From NCBI RefSeq assembly GCF_014202415.1, contig NZ_JACHGR010000001.1, forward strand, positions 186,001-250,000: a DNA stretch of 64,000 bases. Reading direction: 5' to 3'. Source of the stretch: Tolumonas osonensis (GTDB lineage Bacteria; Pseudomonadota; Gammaproteobacteria; Enterobacterales; Aeromonadaceae). The first letter of the stretch is position 1, and each line of letters starts with the position of its first letter. Made by a program: the position numbers and the translations under genes. Under the pieces are notes generated by a model. That model searched no databases, was not told where the DNA came from, and was given only the letters and a program-made list of their open reading frames with translations. This document shows positions 34,355 to 43,609 of the stretch, piece after piece.

Positions 34355-34918
34355 TTAGATTTTACCAACCAGATCCAGAGACGGAGCCAGAGTCGCTGCG
34401 CCCGGAGTCCATTTCGCTGGGCAAACTTCACCCGGATGAGAAGCAACATACTGAGCCGCCTGCACTTTACGCAGCAGTTCTTTGGCGTCACGACCGATAC
34501 CGTTGTCGTGAATTTCACACAGTTTGATCTGACCTTCCGGGTTGATCAGGAAGGTACCACGCAGTGCCAGACCTTCTTCTTCAATCATGACTTCGAAGTT
34601 ACGGGTCAGCACACCAGTCGGGTCACCAATCAGTGGGTACTGGATTTTCTTGATGGTTTCTGAAGTGTCATGCCATGCTTTGTGAGTGAAGTGGGTATCA
34701 GTCGATACACCGTAAACTTCCACGCCCAGTTTCTGGAATTCAGCGTAGTTGTCAGCCAGGTCGCCCAGCTCGGTCGGACATACGAAAGTGAAATCAGCCG
34801 GGTAGAAGAATACAACTGACCATTTGCCTCTCAGGTCTTCGCTGGTAACCGGAACAAATTTGCCATTGTGATAAGCGGTAGCAGCAAACGGTTTAACTTC
34901 AGTGTTAATCAAAGACAT
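34355..34918 (-). CDS. ahpC: Peroxiredoxin AhpC
   Basis: 187 residues of the typical 2-Cys peroxiredoxin family. The peroxidatic cysteine is in [12 protein letters not shown] (about 47) and the resolving cysteine in [10 protein letters not shown] (about 166). It reduces H2O2 and organic peroxides with electrons from AhpF. Codon use is biased as in an abundant protein, and a good GGAG site precedes the ATG. In many relatives the operon is under OxyR; I did not identify the site with confidence. Confidence 0.97.
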   Translation of the reverse strand: MSLINTEVKPFAATAYHNGKFVPVTSEDLRGKWSVVFFYPADFTFVCPTELGDLADNYAEFQKLGVEVYGVSTDTHFTHKAWHDTSETIKKIQYPLIGDPTGVLTRNFEVMIEEEGLALRGTFLINPEGQIKLCEIHDNGIGRDAKELLRKVQAAQYVASHPGEVCPAKWTPGAATLAPSLDLVGKI

Positions 34919-35055
34919 GTGTAGCTCCTTCGTTGAGTTATCTGGTTAGGTTCGAGTGCGTCGCATCCCGATGGAATTAATACTGAACGAAAATGACAGT
35001 TACAGCTAATAGTTGTGAACTATTTGTTTAATAGGTTTTACCTATGTAACAAAAA

Positions 35056-35083
35056 ACAGACTCCCACGGTCATAGGAGTCTGT
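35056..35083 (-). terminator. Terminator of the amino-acid symporter gene
   Basis: ACAGACTCC and GGAGTCTGT pair over 9 bp with a 10-base loop; the minus-strand tail is TTTTTTG. It lies 26 bases after the symporter stop. Confidence 0.9.
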
Positions 35084-35108
35084 CGCCCTCATCAAACTGA
35101 TTTTGAAT

Positions 35109-36497
35109 TCAGTTGTTTATCGTATTGGCAGTCTCGGGTACGACATCGGCGGTGGTGTCACCGGCAAAGTATTCCCGGGTCAGGTGCAGAATCACCGGAC
35201 TCAGCAACAACAACGAGATCAGGTTAGGAATCGCCATCAGACCATTTAAGGTATCGGCCACCAGCCAGGCGAAATCCAGTTGAGATATCGCACCGAACGG
35301 TACCGCGACCACCCAGACAATACGGAACGGCAGAACCGCTTTGGTGCCAACCAGATAGATCCAGCATTTCTCGCCGTAGTAGCTCCAGCCCAGAATAGTG
35401 GTAAAAGCAAAAATCACCAGCGCAATCGTCAGGATCACACCGCCGATACCCGGCATAGCCGCTTCAAACGCCGCAGCCGACAACGCCGCGCCACTCTGGC
35501 CACTGGTCCAGACTCCGGACGTGATGATCGCCAGACCGGTAATAGAGCATACGATCAGCGTATCAATGAACGTGCCCATCATGCCAATCAGACCGGAACG
35601 GACGGCACTTTTCGTGGTACCGGCTGCCTGTGCAATCCCGGCCGTACCCAGACCGGCTTCGTTAGAAAAGACACCACGGGCGACACCGTAGCGGATGGAC
35701 ATCAGTACCACGGAGCCGGCAAAACCACCGGTTGCCGCGACCGGCGTAAAGGCATAGGTAAAGATCAGTTCAAACGCGTGTGGAATTTCAGCCGCATTCA
35801 CCATCAGCACCACCACCCCACAGATCACATAGGCCACACACATAAACGGAACCAGTGCTTCCGCCACCTTACCGATACGCTTCACACCGCCGAGTGTCAC
35901 CATGGCGACAATGATGGTGGTCACGACACCGGTCAGCCAGGTAGGAACCTGCAAGGTGCTTTCCAGCGCCAGTGCCATACTGTTGACCTGCACCATGTTG
36001 CCGATACCAAAGCCGGCCAGCCCGCCAAAGACAGCAAAGGCCGAACCCAGCCAGACCCAGCGCTTGCCGAGACCATTTTTGATGGCATACATCGGGCCGC
36101 CGATATATTCACCACTTTTATCTTTTTCGCGATAATGTACCGCCAGCACGACTTCGGAATATTTGGTTGCCATACCGACCAGCGCGGTACACCACATCCA
36201 GAACAGCGCACCAGGACCGCCCATAAAAATAGCGGTAGCCACACCGGCGATATTACCGGTACCCACCGTTGCGGCCAGACAGGTCATCAGTGCCTGAAAC
36301 GGGCTGATCTCACCACTCTCGTCGTCCCCTTTGGTGCGACCCTGCCACAACAGCGCAAACCCGGCACCAATCTTACGCAGCGGGATAAATCTAAGCAGAA
36401 ACATCAGGAACAGGCCGGTGCCCAGGATCATCACCAGCATCGGCGCGCCCCAGACAATCCCATTCAGGCCATTAAACGTATTCAGTAGGTATTCCAT
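35109..36497 (-). CDS. Sodium:alanine/glycine-type symporter (AGCS family)
   Basis: 462 residues with about ten membrane helices. The family signatures are present: TCLAATVGTGNIAGVATAI near the N-terminus, the GLAGFGIGNMVQ segment, and SNEAGLGTAGIAQAAG. These transporters take up alanine, glycine or related amino acids, including D-forms, with Na+. The start at 36497 (MEYLLNT) has GGAG 9 bases upstream; the ATG 15 bases earlier overlaps that site. It is downstream of dgcN-dgcA-dat on the same strand, so a D-amino acid substrate is likely. That is inferred from context. Confidence 0.9.
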   Translation of the reverse strand: MEYLLNTFNGLNGIVWGAPMLVMILGTGLFLMFLLRFIPLRKIGAGFALLWQGRTKGDDESGEISPFQALMTCLAATVGTGNIAGVATAIFMGGPGALFWMWCTALVGMATKYSEVVLAVHYREKDKSGEYIGGPMYAIKNGLGKRWVWLGSAFAVFGGLAGFGIGNMVQVNSMALALESTLQVPTWLTGVVTTIIVAMVTLGGVKRIGKVAEALVPFMCVAYVICGVVVLMVNAAEIPHAFELIFTYAFTPVAATGGFAGSVVLMSIRYGVARGVFSNEAGLGTAGIAQAAGTTKSAVRSGLIGMMGTFIDTLIVCSITGLAIITSGVWTSGQSGAALSAAAFEAAMPGIGGVILTIALVIFAFTTILGWSYYGEKCWIYLVGTKAVLPFRIVWVVAVPFGAISQLDFAWLVADTLNGLMAIPNLISLLLLSPVILHLTREYFAGDTTADVVPETANTINN

Positions 36498-36653
36498 ATG
36501 ATTAATCTCCATTGATTAAGGGATTTCACTTCACCTGCTCATTGTTTTTTACTCGTCGATGGTACTGCTTTTCAGAAATGAATTTTTATTATTGGCACAT
36601 TCAAAGTGAATTCAGTCAGCCATCAAAGAGCGCTGACTGAATACATACATAAA

Positions 36654-37514
36654 TCAGGCCACTTGTGCTTTGGCCAGTTCCACATAGATATCACGCAGAC
36701 GCAGCGCCACCGGACCCGGTTTGCCGTCACCGATCTGCTTGCCATCAATACTGACCACCGGCCAGACAAAGGTGGTGGCCGAGCTGATAAAGGCTTCTTT
36801 GGCATGATAGGCTTCATCGGGAGTAAACAGACGTTCTTCCACCTTGATGCCATCACGGGCCGCCAATTCCAGCAGGGCTTTGCGGGTAATGCCGTGCAGG
36901 ATGTCATGACTTAACGGCCGAGTGACCACGGTATTGTCCGCCAGCACGATGTAGGCGTTGCTGGAACTGCCCTCGGTGATAAAACCGTTCTCGACCAGGA
37001 AGGCGTCATCCGCACCATTGGCGTGGGCATACTCTTTCGCCAGACACGGTGCCAGCAGCCCCACGGTTTTGATATCACGGCGATGCCAGCGGATATCCGG
37101 CATGGTCACCACTTTAATGCCGGTTTTGACTTTCGGGCTGTCAATCACCGGGCGGGACTGTGTGAACAGCACCAGCGTCGGTTTCACTTCGGCAGAAGGA
37201 AAAGCAAAATCGCGATCACCGGCATTACCACGGCTGATCTGCAGATAAATGCCGCCTTCCACCAGATGGTTTTTCTGGATCAGCGCTTCGTGGATCGCTT
37301 TCAGCTGTGCCGGCGCTACCGGCATCGTCAGCGACAATTCACGGCAAGAACGCTGCAGACGTTCCAGATGACCGTCAAATTCCACCAGCTTGCCATTCAG
37401 CACGGCGGTGACTTCATACACGGCATCGGCAAACAGGAAACCCCGATCAAACACCGAAACTTTTGCTTCTTTTTCATCAACATACTGACCATCAACATAG
37501 ACAATGCGACTCAT
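36654..37514 (-). CDS. dat: D-amino-acid transaminase
   Basis: 286 residues of the fold-type IV PLP aminotransferases. The start IVYVDGQYVDEKEAKVSVFD and GFLFADAVYEV are typical of D-alanine aminotransferase, as are RWHRRDIKTVGLLAP (PLP lysine at about 145) and ENGFITEGSSSNAYIV. It interconverts D-alanine or other D-amino acids with D-glutamate and the 2-oxo acids. A branched-chain transaminase is the main alternative, but the RxH and DIK contexts favour the D-specific type. It follows dgcA after 27 bases. Confidence 0.88.
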   Translation of the reverse strand: MSRIVYVDGQYVDEKEAKVSVFDRGFLFADAVYEVTAVLNGKLVEFDGHLERLQRSCRELSLTMPVAPAQLKAIHEALIQKNHLVEGGIYLQISRGNAGDRDFAFPSAEVKPTLVLFTQSRPVIDSPKVKTGIKVVTMPDIRWHRRDIKTVGLLAPCLAKEYAHANGADDAFLVENGFITEGSSSNAYIVLADNTVVTRPLSHDILHGITRKALLELAARDGIKVEERLFTPDEAYHAKEAFISSATTFVWPVVSIDGKQIGDGKPGPVALRLRDIYVELAKAQVA

Positions 37515-37541
37515 GTCCGACTCCTCAAAATTAAATTCAAT

Positions 37542-38519
37542 TTAGCCCCACAATGCCGCATCGGGTGCATGCATCTGGTTGTCTGAATAATCAAATCCGG
37601 CAGCACGATCTTTTTGCAGCAGCAACGGTCCATCCAGATCGACGATCTGCGCGCCTTGCGCCACCACAAACGCCGGCGCCATCGCCAGTGACGTGGCCAG
37701 CATACAGCCCACCATGAGCTTCATACCGGCCGCTTCCGCCTGCTTGCGCAGTTCCAGTGCTTCGGTCAGACCGCCGGTTTTATCCAGTTTGATGTTGATC
37801 ATGTCATAGCGACCAATCAGCTCACTTAATGTCGAACTATCATGGCATGACTCATCCGCACAAATCGGGATAGGACGCGGCAGGGAGGCCAGAATGGCAT
37901 CCTCCCCCGCTGGCAGTGGTTGTTCAATCATCTCCACTCCCAGCTTCTGTAATTCCGGGATCAGCTCACGGTAAATCTGCTCATTCCAGCCTTCATTGGC
38001 ATCCACAATGATCCGGGCAGCAGGTGAACCGGTACGCACCGCCGCAACCCGCGCCAGATCACCGGCGCCAGCCAGTTTCAGCTTCAACAATGGGCGAAAT
38101 GCGTTTTCTTCGGCCGCCTGCTGCATATTGGCCGGTGTATCCAGCGACAGCGTATACGCGGTCAGCAGCGCCTGCGGTGCTGGTTGGTTGATCCGCTGCC
38201 AGATCCGTTGCCGGTGCTGTTTACTCTCCAGATCCCAGAAGGCGCAATCGACTGCGTTACGGGCGGCACCAGCCGGTAGCGCCGCCTGCAGCCCCTGACG
38301 ATCCAGCCCGTCCCGCAGTGCCGGCATCAGCGACTCGATCTGCGCGATCACGTCCGGTACCGACTCGCCATAACGGGCATACGGTACACACTCGCCGCGT
38401 CCGGTCACGCCCTGTTCGGTCAGCTCAACCACCACCACCTCGGCGGCAGTCTTACTGCCACGCGAGATGGTGAATGAGCCACGGATCGGCCAGCTTTCAC
38501 TAAAAACCCGGATCTCCAT
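37542..38519 (-). CDS. dgcA: Enolase-superfamily racemase, N-acetyl-D-glutamate racemase DgcA / dipeptide epimerase family
   Basis: 325 residues of the muconate-lactonising subgroup of the enolase superfamily. The catalytic lysine pair region is LLKLKLAG, metal ligands are in IIVDANEGW, MIEQPLPAG and CADESCHD, and the second lysine is in INIKLDKTGG. Such proteins are often called L-Ala-D/L-Glu epimerases. Next to a DUF1611 protein they correspond to DgcA of the described D-glutamate pathway, which turns N-acetyl-D-glutamate into the L form. The start may also be two codons upstream (38525); GGTGGA precedes both. The choice of DgcA rests on the neighbour. Confidence 0.78.
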   Translation of the reverse strand: MEIRVFSESWPIRGSFTISRGSKTAAEVVVVELTEQGVTGRGECVPYARYGESVPDVIAQIESLMPALRDGLDRQGLQAALPAGAARNAVDCAFWDLESKQHRQRIWQRINQPAPQALLTAYTLSLDTPANMQQAAEENAFRPLLKLKLAGAGDLARVAAVRTGSPAARIIVDANEGWNEQIYRELIPELQKLGVEMIEQPLPAGEDAILASLPRPIPICADESCHDSSTLSELIGRYDMINIKLDKTGGLTEALELRKQAEAAGMKLMVGCMLATSLAMAPAFVVAQGAQIVDLDGPLLLQKDRAAGFDYSDNQMHAPDAALWG

Positions 38520-38539
38520 ACTCATTCCACCCTGCCGAA

Positions 38540-39532
38540 TTACAGTTGATCCACGATACGACCTACACCCTGACGGAACGGATCCACCGTTGGCAGACCA
38601 TATTTCTCTTCGATATCCGCCATCAGGCACATCGCTTCTTTTTCAGATAGTTTTGCGGTGTTCACGGAAATACCGACAAAGCGGGCCTTCGGATTGGTCA
38701 GTTTCGCCATCGCCAGATTCAGTGCCATGCACTCACCCAGGTCAACGATCGGGTAATCAACGCCACGCATGGTAGTACGGGTCGGTTCGTGACACAGCAC
38801 CAGCGCATCCGCCTGTGCACCGTGAATGATACCGGTCGTTACACCTGCGAATGATGGATGGAACAGAGAGCCCTGACCTTCAATCACATCCCAGTGATCG
38901 GCATCGTTCGCTGGCGCCAGCACTTCTACCGCACCCGCCACGAAATCGGACACTACCGCATCGATACTGACACCGGCGCCGCTGATCAGGATGCCGGTCT
39001 GACCGGTCGCACGGAACGTTGCCTTCATGCCACGCGCCAGCATCTCTTTTTCAACAGCCAGCGCAGTGTACATTTTGCCGCAGGAGCAATCGGTGCCCAC
39101 AGGCAGCAGACGCTTGCCGGCACGTTTGCGGCCATTGGCGACCGGGAAAGCCTGGGTCGGATGACGCACGTCAAACAGTTTACGTCCCAGTCTATCGGCC
39201 AATATTTTTAATTCCGGCACATCATTCAGACGGTTATGCAGACCCGCCGCCAGATCCATACCGGCTTCCAGCGCTTCAGTCAGAATGGAAATCCATTTGT
39301 CGGAGATGATACCGCCGCGGTTGGCGACCCCAATCACCAGCGTTCTCGCACCGGCCGCTTTCGCCGCAGCAATATCCATATCCGGCAGATCACAATCTGC
39401 ATGACACTCTTCCATGCGATATTGGCCGACACAATATTCCGGATGCCATTGTTTGATACCGATCGCTACCTTGGCAGCCAGAACATCATGCGCATCACCT
39501 AAAAACAGCAGATAAGGTTTTTTAATTTCCAT
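38540..39532 (-). CDS. dgcN: DUF1611-family D-glutamate N-acetyltransferase DgcN
   Basis: 330 residues of the DUF1611 family: an N-terminal Rossmann-like half (KPYLLFLGDAHDVLAAKVA) and a C-terminal P-loop-like half with VGTDCSCGKMYTALAVEKEM (about 150) and VIEGQGSLFHPSFAGVTTG. This family includes DgcN, shown to acetylate D-glutamate in the DgcN-DgcA catabolic pathway. I start at 39532 (MEIKKPY) because GAGG is 9 bases upstream; a GTG five codons earlier is open too. It is the first gene of the minus-strand unit dgcN-dgcA-dat-symporter, facing the AT-rich spacer. Confidence 0.8.
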   Translation of the reverse strand: MEIKKPYLLFLGDAHDVLAAKVAIGIKQWHPEYCVGQYRMEECHADCDLPDMDIAAAKAAGARTLVIGVANRGGIISDKWISILTEALEAGMDLAAGLHNRLNDVPELKILADRLGRKLFDVRHPTQAFPVANGRKRAGKRLLPVGTDCSCGKMYTALAVEKEMLARGMKATFRATGQTGILISGAGVSIDAVVSDFVAGAVEVLAPANDADHWDVIEGQGSLFHPSFAGVTTGIIHGAQADALVLCHEPTRTTMRGVDYPIVDLGECMALNLAMAKLTNPKARFVGISVNTAKLSEKEAMCLMADIEEKYGLPTVDPFRQGVGRIVDQL

Positions 39533-39547
39533 ATTTATCATCCTCAC

Positions 39548-40189
39548 AGAGAAATATTACTAACTGACAAAGCGATGCCTGACCGGCAAATATATTGCTG
39601 GCTTAAAACAAAACCGCACATCGTTGTGAAAATAATAAATACAGCAAAATAAGATTGTCAATAAAAGAGAAAATACAGAATATAAAACCAATAATAAAAT
39701 ACAAACACAGAGCATTAAACCAGTCATCAATTAAAAATAAAAATAAAACACTAGCAATCATAAAAAATTATTAATGAATTGGATTTTTATCATGCAACAA
39801 AAAACAAAATGAATATCATCATATTGATTTTATTGGATTTATTTCAAAATAAGACTTATTTTATTTTTCATTAATTTTTGAATCAAAAAAGTGCAATTTA
39901 ATTATTAATGGTCACTAAAATGATGCAAAATCGAATTAAAAAGCCTGTTAAAATAATCCGTTATTACGGAAAAACACTGAAAACACGATAAAAACAAAAT
40001 ATTCATCTGCAAAACAATCTGTTTTCCCCAAACAGAATAATATTCAATTTTATTTAATCGCCACAACAGAACAAAACTCCACATCAACCGCACAACCTGG
40101 TTTTTTTGACAAGATAAGTGCAACTCTGTAAGCATGTATGACCATAGCAAGGGCAATTGACCGCCGGATGACGGATCAGGATGATAAAA
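39548..40189. other. Very AT-rich divergent spacer between dgcN and alr
   Basis: About 640 bases with no supported gene, around three quarters A+T and full of A and T tracts, in sharp contrast to the flanking genes. It separates two divergent D-amino acid operons and most likely holds both promoters plus sites for nucleoid proteins or a global amino-acid regulator. The only open frames are short with unnatural composition. Confidence 0.8.
40106..40134 (+). promoter_or_regulatory. Candidate promoter of alr-pepD
   Basis: A perfect -35 box TTGACA (40106-40111) follows a T run. A weak -10, TAAGCA, lies at 40129-40134 after a 17 bp spacer. The alr start is 55 bases further on. Confidence 0.45.
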
Positions 40190-41281
40190 ATGTTAACAGC
40201 AAGAGCGGAAATAGATCTGAATGCGTTACAGCATAACTTTGCGAAAATGAAGCAATGCTGTCCGAAAAGCAAAATCATCGCAGTCGTAAAAGGCAATGCC
40301 TACGGCCATGACGCCATCCTGGTCGCGAAAACCCTGTCCGGGGCAGATGCCTTTGCCGTGGCCCGGATTGAAGAAGCCGTGGCTTTGCGTCAGGCCGGGA
40401 TCACACGTCCCATCGTCTTACTGGAAGGGTGTTTTTGTGCCGAAGACCTGGTGATTGCCGCGCAATATCAATTCCAGCCCGTGATTCATCATGCCGGACA
40501 ACTGGCGGATATCCTCGCCGCAACCCTGCCGCAGCCCGTCCGTGTCTGGCTGAAAGTGGATACCGGTATGCACCGTCTCGGTGTCTTCCCGGAACAGGTG
40601 GCGCATTATGTTGCCCAGCTGTCCCACTGTGCCAATGTCAGCGGGGATGTCGGTTTTGTCAGTCATTTCTACAGGGCTGATGAACTCAGCGCCCCGACCA
40701 CGCACGAACAGCTGGCGTGCTTCATTCAGGCTACCGCGCCGCATCCCGGCGAGAAAAGTCTCTCCAACTCTGCGGGCGTACTCTACTGGTCGGATGCCCA
40801 TTTCGACTGGGTACGTCCCGGTATTGCCCTTTACGGCATCTCGCCACGCGGTGACAGCAGCGGCATCGCTGAGGGTTTACAACCCGTGATGACACTGAAA
40901 AGCACACTGATATCCGTGCGGGAGCATAAAGCCGGCGAAAGCATTGGCTATGGCGGTAACTGGATCGCCGATCGGGATACCCGCATCGGTGTCATCGCTA
41001 TGGGCTATGGAGATGGTTACCCCCGGACAGCCCCCAATGGTACGCCGGTCCTGGTCAATGGCCGCAAAGTCGCATTGGCCGGCCGGGTCTCGATGGACAT
41101 GATGACCGTTGATCTTGGCCCGGAAAGTCAGGATCAGGCCGGTGATGAAGTGATCCTGTGGGGTAAGGGCCTGCCGGCCGAAGAGGTCGCCCGCCATATC
41201 GGCACCATAGCGTATGAACTGGTGATCAAAATCACCAACCGAGTCCGCCGGCAGATCATTTCTGCCGGACACAACGAATAA
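40190..41281 (+). CDS. alr: Alanine racemase
   Basis: 363 residues, fold-type III PLP enzyme. The PLP lysine is in VVKGNAYGHDA (VVKANAYGHG in most relatives) and the catalytic tyrosine in SIGYGGNW (about 260), followed by GRVSMDMMTVDLG. It interconverts L- and D-alanine. I start at 40190 (MLTARAEIDLNALQHN) because AGGA is 8 bases upstream and the family starts there. Placed divergently from the D-amino acid cluster and 13 bases before pepD, it may be the catabolic or peptide-linked copy rather than the cell-wall one. That is inference. Confidence 0.94.
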   Translation: MLTARAEIDLNALQHNFAKMKQCCPKSKIIAVVKGNAYGHDAILVAKTLSGADAFAVARIEEAVALRQAGITRPIVLLEGCFCAEDLVIAAQYQFQPVIHHAGQLADILAATLPQPVRVWLKVDTGMHRLGVFPEQVAHYVAQLSHCANVSGDVGFVSHFYRADELSAPTTHEQLACFIQATAPHPGEKSLSNSAGVLYWSDAHFDWVRPGIALYGISPRGDSSGIAEGLQPVMTLKSTLISVREHKAGESIGYGGNWIADRDTRIGVIAMGYGDGYPRTAPNGTPVLVNGRKVALAGRVSMDMMTVDLGPESQDQAGDEVILWGKGLPAEEVARHIGTIAYELVIKITNRVRRQIISAGHNE

Positions 41282-41294
41282 CAGGGTGATGACG

Positions 41295-42746
41295 ATGCTG
41301 ACCCGGTTACAGCCTTCCCGGCTCTGGAATTTCTTCGCGCAGATCTGTCAGATCCCGCATCCATCAAAACAGGAAGCTGCACTACGGGACTGGATCACGG
41401 ATCTGGCGATGACCCGGGATCTGGCAGTCTCCCAGGACAGCAAAGGGAATCTGCTGATCCGCAAACCCGCGTCAGCAGGCATGGAACAGGTTCAACCCGT
41501 GATCCTGCAGGCGCATCTGGACATGGTGCCGCAAGCCAATGCCGACAGGGCTCATGATTTTTCCTGCGATCCGATCCAGCCTTATATTGAAGGTGACTGG
41601 GTACGGGCTAAAGGTACCACGCTGGGCGCGGATAACGGTATTGGTGTCGCCGCCTGTCTGGCGGTATTGACTGATCCCACGGTAAAACATGGCCCGCTGG
41701 AAGTGTTGTTTACAGTGGATGAAGAAGCCGGCATGGGCGGCGCTTTTGCACTGCAGCCCGACTGGCTGGAAGGGAAAATACTGATCAATACCGATGCCGA
41801 GCAGGACGGCGATATCTACATGGGATGTGCCGGCGGACTGGAAGCCCGGCTGGATTTCACGCTTGATTTTGCCGCATTGCCGGAAGGCTATCAGACTTAC
41901 CGCTTGCAGCTCGGCGGTTTACAGGGTGGTCATTCCGGTCTGGATATTCATGAAGAGCGCGGCAATGCCAATCAGTTATTGTGCCGGACACTCTTCCGGC
42001 TGCAACAGCATTTCCCGCTAAAAATCAGTGCGCTGAATGGCGGCACGCTGCGCAATGCGATCCCGCGCGAAGCCTGTGCCGTAGTTGCGCTACCACCCGG
42101 TCAGCAGGCGGAATTTATCGCCTCGTGTCATGCGGCAGCAGAATTATTGAGGCAGGAATACCAACATACTGACCCGGCAATACAACTCACCTGCACCCCC
42201 TGTCCACCGGTAGAACAGGCGCTGACTGACACAACGCAAAGCAATTTATTGGCAGGATTAACGGCAATTCCGAACGGGGTCATCCGGATGAGTCATGCCA
42301 TAACAGGCGTGGTGGAAACGTCGACGAATCTGGGGGTAATCAGGACGGAGGAAAAACAACTGAGCGCCGTCTCGTTTGTGCGCTCACTGACCGATGAAGG
42401 CCGGGCACATCTGCATTCGGTTTTTGCCGCCGTCGCAGCACTGAGTCACGCCGAAGCCGTATTTTCCGGCGACTATTCCGGCTGGGCACCGGATCCGGAT
42501 TCCGCAGCAATGCAGATCGTACAGCAACAGCATCAGCGTTTGTTCGGGCAGCAAGCCAATATCATGGTGATCCATGCCGGGCTGGAATGCGGGCTGTTCA
42601 AAAAAACTTACCCGCATCTGGACATGGTTTCGATCGGCCCGACCATCAAAGGCGCACATTCGCCGGATGAGCGGGTGTCGGTTTCATCGGTAGAACGTTT
42701 CTGGCAATTACTGACCGCCACCCTGGCCGCCATTCCGCAGCAGTAA
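41295..42746 (+). CDS. pepD: Aminoacyl-histidine dipeptidase PepD
   Basis: 483 residues of the M20C metallopeptidases. Zinc ligands are visible in ILQAHLDMV, GADNGIGVAA, TVDEEAGMGGA and NTDAEQDG, with a late His in GAHSPDERVS. It hydrolyses dipeptides such as beta-Ala-His or Xaa-His in the cytoplasm. Starts at GTG 41286, ATG 41289 and ATG 41295 are in frame; AGGG best fits 41295. Coupled to alr, it may feed amino acids from cell-wall or dietary dipeptides. Confidence 0.95.
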   Translation: MLTRLQPSRLWNFFAQICQIPHPSKQEAALRDWITDLAMTRDLAVSQDSKGNLLIRKPASAGMEQVQPVILQAHLDMVPQANADRAHDFSCDPIQPYIEGDWVRAKGTTLGADNGIGVAACLAVLTDPTVKHGPLEVLFTVDEEAGMGGAFALQPDWLEGKILINTDAEQDGDIYMGCAGGLEARLDFTLDFAALPEGYQTYRLQLGGLQGGHSGLDIHEERGNANQLLCRTLFRLQQHFPLKISALNGGTLRNAIPREACAVVALPPGQQAEFIASCHAAAELLRQEYQHTDPAIQLTCTPCPPVEQALTDTTQSNLLAGLTAIPNGVIRMSHAITGVVETSTNLGVIRTEEKQLSAVSFVRSLTDEGRAHLHSVFAAVAALSHAEAVFSGDYSGWAPDPDSAAMQIVQQQHQRLFGQQANIMVIHAGLECGLFKKTYPHLDMVSIGPTIKGAHSPDERVSVSSVERFWQLLTATLAAIPQQ

Positions 42747-42759
42747 TGCGGATAAGGGA

Positions 42760-43482
42760 TCAGCGAACTAACGCCAGTTCATTCGGACGCAAATCAAACA
42801 GCAGTACTTCAGCCTGCTCCCCGTTTTGCAGAGTGATCTGCTGTTCCTGCCGGATGCGCACACCATCCCCGGCTGACAAGCGTTCACCGTTTATTTCAAT
42901 ACTTCCCCGGGCAATATGCACATAGGCGTACCGATTTTCCGGCAACAAAAAGGTCTGCGATTCGTCGCCATCAAACAGGCCGGCATAAACCCGGGCATCC
43001 TGATATACCGACAGAGATCCTTCCGTGCCATCAGGAGAAATAATCAGCCGCAACTTGCCGCGCTTCTCTGCGTCAGAAAAATGTTGCTGCTGGTAGCGCG
43101 GTGCCACGCCCTTGCGATCCGGCACGATCCAGATCTGCAGAAAATGCACTAGCTCTTCACGGGAATGGTTGTATTCGCTGTGGCGGATACCGGAGCCGGC
43201 GCTCATCATCTGCACATCGCCCGGGCGGATCACCGAACCCGTTCCCATGGAATCTTTGTGCTCCAGCGCCCCTTCCAGCACATAGGAGAAGATTTCCATA
43301 TCGCGGTGGCCATGTGTATCAAAACCTTTCCCCGGTTTCACCTGATCTTCGTTGATCACCAGCAGATCCGAAAATCCAAGCTGTTCAGGGTCATAATAAC
43401 TACCGAAAGAAAAGGTATGCTGTGACAGTAACCAACCAAAATTGGCTGAACCGCGCTGGTTTGCAGATCTGAGTTCGAACAT
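42760..43482 (-). CDS. Pirin-family bicupin protein
   Basis: 240 residues with two cupin domains. The metal site of the N-terminal cupin is seen in GFDTHGHRDMEIFSYVLEGALEHKDSMG and SAGSGIRHSEYN (His-X-His ... Glu/His). It resembles E. coli YhhW, which has quercetinase activity in vitro; the cellular role is unclear. The start at 43482 has GGAG 8 bases upstream; a start two codons earlier is possible. It converges with pepD with only 13 bases between stops. Confidence 0.88.
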   Translation of the reverse strand: MFELRSANQRGSANFGWLLSQHTFSFGSYYDPEQLGFSDLLVINEDQVKPGKGFDTHGHRDMEIFSYVLEGALEHKDSMGTGSVIRPGDVQMMSAGSGIRHSEYNHSREELVHFLQIWIVPDRKGVAPRYQQQHFSDAEKRGKLRLIISPDGTEGSLSVYQDARVYAGLFDGDESQTFLLPENRYAYVHIARGSIEINGERLSAGDGVRIRQEQQITLQNGEQAEVLLFDLRPNELALVR

Positions 43483-43609
43483 ATCCATCACTCCGGCAAG
43501 AAGAAAAGTCAGGGGGGAAACCATGAAACCATCCCCCCCGAAAGAGAGCAGTTATCCGTTCCCGCAGCAGGCAATACAAGGCAGGGACGGCAACTGCTCT
43601 GACACAGGG

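Noticed and set aside
35280-36488. Open frame of 402 codons on the plus strand across the symporter gene
   Set aside because: The translation is full of His, Arg, Thr and Gln without hydrophobic pattern, a shadow of the real membrane-protein gene.
39905-40156. 83-codon minus-strand frame in the AT-rich spacer
   Set aside because: No ribosome site, odd composition (many Trp, Phe, Cys), and it crosses the likely alr promoter.
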